From Clostridia bacterium (lineage in GTDB: Bacteria; Bacillota; Clostridia; Oscillospirales; Acutalibacteraceae), in the NCBI GenBank assembly GCA_017435385.1, contig JAFSFB010000008.1, forward strand, positions 1-56,759: 56,759 bases of DNA. Direction: 5' to 3'. Of this stretch, positions 47,563 through 54,800 are shown piece after piece. Position 1 is the first letter of the stretch, and each line of letters starts with the position of its first letter. The notes beneath the pieces are model-generated. The model did no database searches. It had not been told where the DNA came from and saw only the letters and a program-made list of their open reading frames with translations. Position numbers and translations under genes: made by a program.

Positions 47563-48987
47563 TCAGTCCCATTCGGTTCCCGTAACGGTATCCATGTTGA
47601 TGCCTTTGGTTTCGCCGACATTTCTGAAAAGAACAATAAGTGCGGAAACAAAACCGGGAACAAGCATGCAGAGGGTTGCCGTACCGATAAGGCTGTTGCC
47701 GAGTTTTATCGCACATACTGTTCCGACACCGAGCGAGATTCCGTAACCGACAGCCGTGACGATATACTGCGCCGAAATCGCCGATGAACGCAGGTTTGTC
47801 GGTGCAGACTCACCTATCATCATAATAAGAACATCGTTGATCGAATAATAGCTGCCTACAAAAACGCCGCAAAGGAAGCCTGCAACGGAAGGATTCAGAC
47901 CGTTTTTGGCACCGATCGTAAATCCGAGGAAGCCGACAAGGCAATTGAATGCGGTAATTATCGCCGCCGTTTTCCTTCCCTTCCAGTCGGAAATAAAGCC
48001 CATGAGAACCTGCGCAATCGCAGAACCGATCGGGAAAAGAACGAGAGCCGTTGTTGCCGCATCGGCAGGCGAAGCTATTCCGCTTCCCTCATAGCCGTAT
48101 GTAAGGATCGGCTCAAAGTTGATGCTTGCATAGAAGCCGATGTTTGCAAGAGCGGAAACAACATATAACCAGCGGAGCTGTTTATGCGAAACCGCAAATT
48201 TCAGAGCAGGAATCAGACCGCCCTGCTTACTTTCAGCCCTCTTGCTGTTTTCAAGCGCAAGCCTTTCTTCTTCAGACATACGAAGAAAGCTGAGCCTTGA
48301 CTCAACGAACGACGGAGTTTCCCGTGCTCCGAGAAGCGCAACAAAGCTGACAACGAGCCCGACAAGCGCAGGAATGAAATAAACCATTCTCCAGCCGTAT
48401 GAATCACCCGCTGCGCTGATAAGCCATCTCCTGAGAAGAGGCACAAGCATAACGCCCATGTTCGCAAAGAATTTGATAACCGAATAAATCCGTGCTCTGT
48501 GCTTGGAAGGCGAGGATTCCATGATATAGACAACATGCATATCATGCGGAATAAAAAACTGAACAAGGCAAGCGCCGAGGAAATACAGAACAAGATTATT
48601 TGAGAGAAAAATCACAAGCAGCGCAAGACTCATACCGAAGGTGTTGATAATCAGAAACTTCTTTCTGCCCCAACGGTCTGCCAGAGGGCGGTATAAAAGC
48701 CCGACTGCCTGAAACGGAATCGCAAGTGCCGAAACAAGATCAAGCATACCGACAGAGCTGTCGCCATGCTTTGCGAAAAGATCGGCAGCAATTTCGCTCT
48801 TCATCAGCATTCCTATCTGCGAGGCGATTTCATCGGTTGCATAAATAAGAGCAATTATGAAAACAAGATAGATAAAATAGAGATTTCTTTTCGGCTTCGC
48901 CCTTTCCTTCTCCCATCGGGAAAGCTCTTTTTCACGCTTTAACTGCTGTTTGGCGATCTTTTCGGGAGTCATCTGTGCAGTTTTCAT
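47563..48987 (-). CDS. MFS transporter
   Basis: A 474-residue, 12-segment transporter of the major facilitator superfamily. The cytoplasmic N-terminus is strongly basic (KQQLKREKELSRWEKERAKP). The helix 2-3 loop is RPLADRWGRKKFLIIN, and MGFISDWKGRKTAAI is its counterpart in the second half; both carry the G-R-K pattern. HDMHVVYIMESSPSKHRARI resembles the sugar/metabolite-transporter branch. The substrate is not readable. It has a strong promoter and RBS AGAGGTG. It lies near the glucuronate operon but is transcribed separately, so uptake of a uronate or its oligomers is only a guess. Confidence 0.85.
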   Translation of the reverse strand: MKTAQMTPEKIAKQQLKREKELSRWEKERAKPKRNLYFIYLVFIIALIYATDEIASQIGMLMKSEIAADLFAKHGDSSVGMLDLVSALAIPFQAVGLLYRPLADRWGRKKFLIINTFGMSLALLVIFLSNNLVLYFLGACLVQFFIPHDMHVVYIMESSPSKHRARIYSVIKFFANMGVMLVPLLRRWLISAAGDSYGWRMVYFIPALVGLVVSFVALLGARETPSFVESRLSFLRMSEEERLALENSKRAESKQGGLIPALKFAVSHKQLRWLYVVSALANIGFYASINFEPILTYGYEGSGIASPADAATTALVLFPIGSAIAQVLMGFISDWKGRKTAAIITAFNCLVGFLGFTIGAKNGLNPSVAGFLCGVFVGSYYSINDVLIMMIGESAPTNLRSSAISAQYIVTAVGYGISLGVGTVCAIKLGNSLIGTATLCMLVPGFVSALIVLFRNVGETKGINMDTVTGTEWD

Positions 48988-49013
48988 GATGCACCTCTTT
49001 TGCTTTTTTTATT

Positions 49014-49042
49014 ATTCTATCATATATATCCGATAAATACAA
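49014..49042 (-). promoter_or_regulatory. Promoter for the MFS gene at 47563
   Basis: Minus strand TTGTAT (49037-49042), 17 bases ending TATGA, TAGAAT (49014-49019). Confidence 0.75.
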
Positions 49043-49063
49043 CAGAGGTTTTGATAATTCTCA

Positions 49064-50365
49064 TCACGAAAAATCCGCATCGTCGGTTGCGGGATTATCA
49101 AGGAGCTTTCCGTTTTGCGAAAACCTCGAGCCGTGACACGGACAATCCCACGAATGCTCATATCTGTTCCATTTCAGCGCACAACCGAGGTGTGGACAGC
49201 GTGGTGCGGAAAAGGTAAAAATATTTGCCGCAGATTCAATAATATTTTCCGCAAGCTGAGGAAGATAAAGCTTTCTCGACGGATCAAACAGCCTTGCATA
49301 TTTGTTTTCGTTGCCGTGAACGGCATCGCAAAGTATCATCGCAGAAATCATTGAGAAGGTCATTCCCCATTTATTGAAACCCGTTGCAACAAGCAAATCG
49401 GGAGTATTTTTGCCGTATCTGCCGATATATGCCGAGCCGTCAAGCGTGATGCAGTCCTGCGCCGCCCAGCGATACTGTATATGCGAATCGGGATAGTATT
49501 TTTCTGCAAATCTCTCAAGGTTTTCCCATCCGCTCCCCTGCTTTCCCGTTCTGTGAGAACCGCCTCCGAGAAGCAGCAGATCACCGCAGTTCCTGAACGA
49601 AAAACCTCCTTCGGCTTCATCGAGATACATGCCGTCAACCTGCTGGGCATTTTCAAGAGCGATAACATACGAACGGTTCTGATACATTTTGAGAAAATAT
49701 CCGCCGTGCTTGTTGATGATCGGGAAATGCGTTGCAACAATTATTTTTTTTGCTCTGATAATTCCTCTGTCCGTGACAACCGTTGTCCCCCTGAATTCCG
49801 TTGCTTTTGTATGCTCACGGATATTCATTTTCGGAGCAATTTCGGCAACAAAACCGAGCGGATTGAACTGAGCCTGATTGCCGAACCTGATCGCTCCCGA
49901 TGTTTCAAAAGGAAGAGATGTTTTTCTGACATAGGTTGCGGGAATGTCAAGATTTTTCAGAGCATCGAGCTCTTTAAACAGAGAATCCGCACCGTTGACG
50001 GAATAAATAAAATTGTTCTTATCTTCAAAATCGCAGAGGATATTTCCGCATAAATCACGGTATTTTTCAATCGCCTCTTCGTTCGCTTTCCAATAAAGCC
50101 GTGCATATTCCGAGCCGAAAATATCGATCAGCTTTCCGTAAATCAGACCGTGCTGCGATGTTATTTTTGCAGTTGTGTTTCCCGTAACTCCCCTGCATAT
50201 CTCATCGGCTTCAATAAGAAGATAATCCGTTCCGCTTTTGCCGAGCATATACGCCGTCAAAATTCCTGCCATACCTCCGCCGACAATCAGCACATCGGTC
50301 TGAGTGTCACCGCTGAGAGCGGGAAACGAAGGCATTTTCTGTATACCGTTCCATAAAGATTCCAA
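49064..50365 (-). CDS. FAD-dependent oxidoreductase with C-terminal Rieske [2Fe-2S] domain
   Basis: A 433-residue protein. The N-terminal FAD domain is TDVLIVGGGMAGILTAYMLG (dinucleotide-binding motif) followed by LIEADEICRGVTGNTTAKIT, of the DadA/glycine-oxidase fold. At the C-terminus APRCPHLGCALKW and WDCPCHGSRF supply both C-x-H and C-x-x-H cluster pairs of a Rieske domain. Bacillus YhfW-like proteins share this architecture; the substrate is unknown. I chose a TTG start at 50365 (MESLWNGIQKMPSFPALSGD), which matches the usual family N-terminus and has GGTGA upstream. The longer frame to 50443 would add a spurious hydrophobic leader, and a GTG at 50374 is an alternative. Confidence 0.88.
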   Translation of the reverse strand: MESLWNGIQKMPSFPALSGDTQTDVLIVGGGMAGILTAYMLGKSGTDYLLIEADEICRGVTGNTTAKITSQHGLIYGKLIDIFGSEYARLYWKANEEAIEKYRDLCGNILCDFEDKNNFIYSVNGADSLFKELDALKNLDIPATYVRKTSLPFETSGAIRFGNQAQFNPLGFVAEIAPKMNIREHTKATEFRGTTVVTDRGIIRAKKIIVATHFPIINKHGGYFLKMYQNRSYVIALENAQQVDGMYLDEAEGGFSFRNCGDLLLLGGGSHRTGKQGSGWENLERFAEKYYPDSHIQYRWAAQDCITLDGSAYIGRYGKNTPDLLVATGFNKWGMTFSMISAMILCDAVHGNENKYARLFDPSRKLYLPQLAENIIESAANIFTFSAPRCPHLGCALKWNRYEHSWDCPCHGSRFSQNGKLLDNPATDDADFS

Positions 50366-50525
50366 ATCAATCACCCGAAATAGTATCTGCACAGTTCGCA
50401 GAAATAACCGATTGATTAATATAATAAAACCAAGAAAACACAAATTTGTTCACAGTTTGATAATAATTTAGCTGTAATATATGCTAATATAGAATTAAAT
50501 GTATCAATTCAAAGGTGGCGATAAT

Positions 50526-52118
50526 ATGAAAAAGACCTTCTGCGTAATTCTCACTTTCATGATTATTCTGAGCTCTTTCTGCTTTACCAACCCGTTCGCT
50601 CCCCTTTCATCAGGAATAACAGCTCACGCCGAAAGCTTTTTTACCGAAAACGATGTTCATGTTGAGATTTCACACTTTCTTTATAAGTCAACTCTTTATC
50701 AGATGGAATTCCCGAGCCGTCAGTCCTATGAAATCAAAGAGAAAAGCAACGTCGGTGATTATGCAATATCACGGGAGCTCAACGATCTCTCCTATACCTT
50801 TGTTTTTCCTGCCGGAACAACAAAAATAGAATGCATGGTATCCCTCAACGGTGAAACCGATTGGCGGGGCTTTACCGTCAACAGCACTGATAACCCGAAT
50901 TACTGGGTAAAGGACGAAGACGGCAATATCGATTACACTCAGCCCCTGACCTTCAGGCGTGACGAAATACTCGCCGAGCGTGACGAATACGGACTTTTAT
51001 ACAGAGATTATCTCAAAGACAGTGATGTTGAGGGCTTCAGGGACTATGAAAAAATCTATTGGAAGCTCAGCTTCATATGCAACGGAGAAGAAATCACGGA
51101 TTACTTTGATATAAAGCTTTACGACTATGATAAAGCCGAGAAGCATACGGTCAAAACAGTCAATTTCAATGTTGCAGGTCTTCCTTTCGGATATTTAAAC
51201 GGTGAGAATGTAATCGCCAATCAAAAGGCTGCCGCCGAATATCTTTCGCAGAATGATTTCGACATTGTTGCCGTTCAGGAGGATTTCGGATATCATAAGC
51301 ATCTTGTCAACAGCATTAGCGGTTTCAAATATATGACCAACCATTCCGGCAGCATTCCATTCGGTGACGGACTTAATATCTTCACCCAAAACATGACCAT
51401 TTACAATGAAACGAGAGTCGGCTGGAACGAAGCGAGCGGCATTCTCTCTGACGGCTCAGACAGACTCACTCCGAAAGGCTTTGTCTATTCGGTTATCGAT
51501 GTCGGCAACGGTATCTATGTAGATTTCTACAATTTACATGCTGATGCATACGGCGGAGAAGGTTCGATAGCCGCAAGAACAAGCCAATATAAGCAGCTTG
51601 CCGAATTCATAAAAGCACGTTCATCCGAAAACGACAGACCCGTTATCGTTACGGGAGATTTCAACAACTATATGCATGTTCATGAGGATGACGGTGCTCT
51701 TTACAAAACTCTTTATCTTGAATGCGGACTTAAAGATGCATGGATAGAGCACCACAACAACGGCGATTATTTCAATCTTTATAAATGGCATATAACGGGG
51801 CTTCCGGCCTGGGGCAACTGGGACTCGGTTGAACGATTCATGTATAAATCCGGCGGCGGAGTTGATATTGTTGTAAGCGATTTCAGATTCGTCGAAGTAT
51901 GCGACGAAAACGGAAAATCAGTTTCTGACCACTCCTCGGCAGAATGTGATTTTACCTTCATAAAAACATCGGACTTCGTTGAGAACACGCAGAAACTTCA
52001 AATAATTCAAGCCTCAAAAAACAGTTTTCTTTATCGCATTAAAAGGATCTTGCATGATCTTATCATGATACTTTCAGACCTTCGCCATATCCCCGAATTA
52101 ATTAAAGAGTTTATCTGA
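50526..52118 (+). CDS. Secreted endonuclease/exonuclease/phosphatase-family phosphodiesterase (sphingomyelinase- or nuclease-like)
   Basis: A 530-residue protein with a signal peptide (MKKTFCVILTFMI start, cleavage near TAHAES). Residues about 40-205 form a domain I do not recognise. The DNase-I-like fold follows: VNFNVAGLPFG, FDIVAVQED (metal Glu), YNLHADAYGGEG, PVIVTGDFNNYM and VSDHSSAECDF (catalytic His). This set is shared by DNases, phosphatases and bacterial/eukaryotic sphingomyelinases; the Y-N-L-H-A-D-A motif leans towards the last, but this is uncertain. The C-terminus is a basic, hydrophobic helix (FLYRIKRILHDLIMILSDLR, then HIPELIKEFI) like three other secreted proteins here. I chose the ATG at 50526, after RBS GGTGG. 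Confidence 0.8.
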   Translation: MKKTFCVILTFMIILSSFCFTNPFAPLSSGITAHAESFFTENDVHVEISHFLYKSTLYQMEFPSRQSYEIKEKSNVGDYAISRELNDLSYTFVFPAGTTKIECMVSLNGETDWRGFTVNSTDNPNYWVKDEDGNIDYTQPLTFRRDEILAERDEYGLLYRDYLKDSDVEGFRDYEKIYWKLSFICNGEEITDYFDIKLYDYDKAEKHTVKTVNFNVAGLPFGYLNGENVIANQKAAAEYLSQNDFDIVAVQEDFGYHKHLVNSISGFKYMTNHSGSIPFGDGLNIFTQNMTIYNETRVGWNEASGILSDGSDRLTPKGFVYSVIDVGNGIYVDFYNLHADAYGGEGSIAARTSQYKQLAEFIKARSSENDRPVIVTGDFNNYMHVHEDDGALYKTLYLECGLKDAWIEHHNNGDYFNLYKWHITGLPAWGNWDSVERFMYKSGGGVDIVVSDFRFVEVCDENGKSVSDHSSAECDFTFIKTSDFVENTQKLQIIQASKNSFLYRIKRILHDLIMILSDLRHIPELIKEFI

Positions 52119-52138
52119 ATATAATATGACAAAGTAGT

Positions 52139-52179
52139 ACCGCCATCCTTGAAGCAACAATTTCAGGATGGCGGTTTGT
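52139..52179 (+). terminator. Terminator of the secreted phosphodiesterase gene
   Basis: ACCGCCATCCT (52139-52149) pairs perfectly with AGGATGGCGGT (52165-52175), then TTGTTTG. Confidence 0.8.
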
Positions 52180-52289
52180 TTGTGTAGAAAGCTTGTATAC
52201 ACGACTTACTATATTGATTAAATAAAATTCAAAGATAACCAAAAAGAAGGTTCAAAAAATAAGTAACGAATTATGATGCAATTTTTATT

Positions 52290-52430
52290 AGTCACTTTAT
52301 AGTCACCCATAAAAAATAAAGCCTTATGTAAAAACGGATCATCCGTTGATACATAAGGCTTTTTGAGTGGTGCGGATATTCATAACACAAGTAGTTCTCT
52401 AGCAATACATATTCTATATTTCGTACTCTA
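52290..52430 (+). mobile_element. Probable scar of an integrated element (non-coding)
   Basis: TAGTCACTTTATAGTCACCC (52290-52309) resembles the 3' ends of tyrosine-integrase regions. It is followed by a strong hairpin and GAGTGGTGCGGAT, a motif often seen next to attachment sites of such elements at tRNA genes. No integrase, tRNA or second attachment site is present. The 470-base gap 52119-52587 otherwise holds only the two terminators and the peptide remnant at 52462. Confidence 0.35.
52319..52365 (+). terminator. Strong hairpin with T run
   Basis: AAAGCCTTATGTA (52319-52331) pairs with TACATAAGGCTTT (52351-52363), with an inner AACGGATCATCCGTT arm and TTTTT after it. No intact gene lies directly upstream. 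Confidence 0.75.
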
Positions 52431-52461
52431 ATATATTATCTCAGATACGGAGGAATACATA

Positions 52462-52503
52462 ATGTCAAATATCATTGAAGATTTATATTACGGAAAAAAG
52501 TAA
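52462..52503 (+). pseudogene. 13-codon remnant of a DUF6809-like gene
   Basis: ACGGAGGAATACATAATG gives a full RBS and start, then MSNIIEDLYYGKK and TAA. The first eleven residues match the conserved opening of small DUF6809-type proteins (I-I-E-D-L-Y-Y-G), usually about 90 residues and often found near integrases and conjugative elements. After GKK the frame stops and homology ends. It is either a truncated gene or, less likely, a genuine leader peptide. Confidence 0.5.
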
Positions 52504-52587
52504 TATGTTAGGTTTTGTATCAAGCTTCAGGCTTGATGCTAAATTTACATGCGGTGCTTTTATAGGGAAATAATCAAAATCGTAGTT

Positions 52588-54786
52588 CTATCTGTTGTCT
52601 GAGAGCTGACTTATTTTTCCGTCACGTACTTTGATTTTGAAGGTTTTATGAATATCGACACAAGAAGTTCCGACAGAAACCGTGTAATCACCGTTATGCA
52701 TACCTAAAACCATACGGCGGTCATAGTAGCAGAAGGCTTCGTTGGAAACAGGTATACTGATTTGAGTTTTTTCTCCCTTTTTAATCTCAACACGCGCATA
52801 TGCTTTCAGCTCCTTCAGGGGCATTACAACATCACAGTTAATCCCCGTCAGGTAAGTCTGAATAACCTCCGCACCATCAAAGTCACCGGTATTCTCAACC
52901 GTAAGATTTATCTTAAGACTGTCCGCCAGATTGATACATTCAAAATTATCAAGTTTAAAGTCTGTATAGCTCAGTCCGAAGCCGAACGGATAAAGCGGAG
53001 CTCCGTCATTTTCAATATAGCCGTATCCTCTTCCTGACGGCTTCATCGAATAGAAAAGAGGAAGCTGTCCGACAGTTTTCGGGAATGTTATGGGAAGCTT
53101 TCCACTCGGAGAAATCTCTCCGAAAAGAATTTCACATATAGCTTGTGCACCCTGTTCACCCGGGAACCATGCTTCTAAAACAGCACCACAGCCGTCCAGC
53201 CACGCAGTCATATCTACAGGTGAACCATTAAGAAGCACAACTGCTGAATTTGAATTTGCCGCAGTCATTCTGCGTATACTTTCCTCCTGATCCGTTTTGA
53301 CGGTGAACTCAATTTTGCCCACAATAACCGCACTGTTATCTTTTTGTTCCGTACGCGTAATACCGGGAAGACGGATATCCGAACGGTCAAGTCCTTCACC
53401 TTCAACAAGTGCAGTCATATATATTGCTGCATCACACTCGGCGGCAACCTCTTCGATGTAAGCATCCTCCGCGAAAACAACCTCAACGGCTCCGTCAAGA
53501 TATTCTCTGAGATACTGTAACGGTGTTTTTGCATCCTCAGCCGTCCATTTGACTTCGAAAGGACCGGAATAGTTTTCTCCGACCGGGAAAACATCCGCAC
53601 CCATACCGAACACAGCCAGCTTCTTCATTTTTTTCTTATTAAAAGGCAAAACGCCTTCATTCTTCAAGAGCACCATTGATCTGCGGGCTGCTTCAAGCGC
53701 CAGTTGCTTATGCTCGTCACAGCGCACAAGGCTCTGAGCCTCATTTCTGTCTGCAAAAGGCTTGTCCATAAGACCGATGCTGAACTTTGCGGTCAACACA
53801 CGCAGAAGTGCACGGTCAATATCAGATTCATCAATCCAACCTTCTTTGTAAGCAATCATCAAATCATCATAAGAGTTTTGTGGCAAATCAACATCCAGAC
53901 CTGCTTTGAGGCTCGCTGCCTGAGCCTTCCATTCTGTATCAAAAAGTCTGTGTGCTTCCCAAACACCCTCAACCGAATTGTAATCAGAAACAACAAAGCC
54001 TTTAAAGCCCCACTCGTTACGCAAAATATCGGTTAGGAGCTTTTCGTTACAGGTGCAAGGAACACCGTCCCAACTGTTATATGCAGCCATAACAGACATT
54101 GCTCCGCCTTGCTTGATACACTTTTCAAAAGGCTTAAGATAAACTTCTCGCATAGTCCTTTCACTTGTATCGGAAACATTGGAGTCTCTTCCTCCATAAG
54201 AATAGTTATCTGCATAATGCTTTGGTGTGGCGATAACACCATTTTTCTGTAATCCTCTGCAAATTGCAGCACCCATATCTCCGTTCAGGAGCACATCTTC
54301 ACCAAAGCTTTCAATTGTTCTCCCCCAACGACAATCCCTAACAACATTTACTACCGGAGTAAGAGCCTGCCTTACACCTACAACGGCACACTCCTTTCCT
54401 ATAACGTCGCCTATCCGTTCAACTAAATCCTTATCAAACATCGATGCCATACCTATCGGTTGTGGGAAGCAGGTTGCCATACCCCACTGTGCTCCGTGAA
54501 GAGCCTCTGCGTGTTCAATGGGCGGAACAGACAGCGAATTGCACTCCATACTACGACGTATATCTCGGTTAATTTCATCAGCAACTTCCGCAGGAGAAAC
54601 AGGTTCTCCTCGCTGCTCGTGCATAAAATGTCCGGGATTACGGAAATTACCGAAACGATATTCTCGCCTTTCTTCGTAATCCTTGCGTATAGGATAGAGC
54701 ATCTGACAAGAAAGCTGACAGATCTTTTCTTCAAGGGACAGCTTTTTCAGAAGTTCTTCTGCTCTTTTTTCAGGTGATTTATTCAT
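52588..54786 (-). CDS. GH3 beta-glycosidase, conventional domain order, cytoplasmic
   Basis: A 732-residue protein without a signal peptide. The barrel comes first (KLSLEEKICQLSCQM; EALHGAQWGMATCFPQPIGM). The nucleophile Asp near residue 267 lies in GFKGFVVSDYNSVEG. The alpha/beta sandwich follows (RRSMVLLKNEGVLPFNKKKM; GSPVDMTAWLDGCGAVLEAW), and then a fibronectin-III-like domain (NLTVENTGDFDGAEVIQTYL). Family members are beta-glucosidases or beta-xylosidases. Its order is the reverse of the secreted GH3 at 8993, so the two are not recent duplicates. RBS AGGAG. It lies 14 bases after the GH42 gene in one operon. Confidence 0.93.
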   Translation of the reverse strand: MNKSPEKRAEELLKKLSLEEKICQLSCQMLYPIRKDYEERREYRFGNFRNPGHFMHEQRGEPVSPAEVADEINRDIRRSMECNSLSVPPIEHAEALHGAQWGMATCFPQPIGMASMFDKDLVERIGDVIGKECAVVGVRQALTPVVNVVRDCRWGRTIESFGEDVLLNGDMGAAICRGLQKNGVIATPKHYADNYSYGGRDSNVSDTSERTMREVYLKPFEKCIKQGGAMSVMAAYNSWDGVPCTCNEKLLTDILRNEWGFKGFVVSDYNSVEGVWEAHRLFDTEWKAQAASLKAGLDVDLPQNSYDDLMIAYKEGWIDESDIDRALLRVLTAKFSIGLMDKPFADRNEAQSLVRCDEHKQLALEAARRSMVLLKNEGVLPFNKKKMKKLAVFGMGADVFPVGENYSGPFEVKWTAEDAKTPLQYLREYLDGAVEVVFAEDAYIEEVAAECDAAIYMTALVEGEGLDRSDIRLPGITRTEQKDNSAVIVGKIEFTVKTDQEESIRRMTAANSNSAVVLLNGSPVDMTAWLDGCGAVLEAWFPGEQGAQAICEILFGEISPSGKLPITFPKTVGQLPLFYSMKPSGRGYGYIENDGAPLYPFGFGLSYTDFKLDNFECINLADSLKINLTVENTGDFDGAEVIQTYLTGINCDVVMPLKELKAYARVEIKKGEKTQISIPVSNEAFCYYDRRMVLGMHNGDYTVSVGTSCVDIHKTFKIKVRDGKISQLSDNR

Positions 54787-54800
54787 AAGGTCAACTCCTA

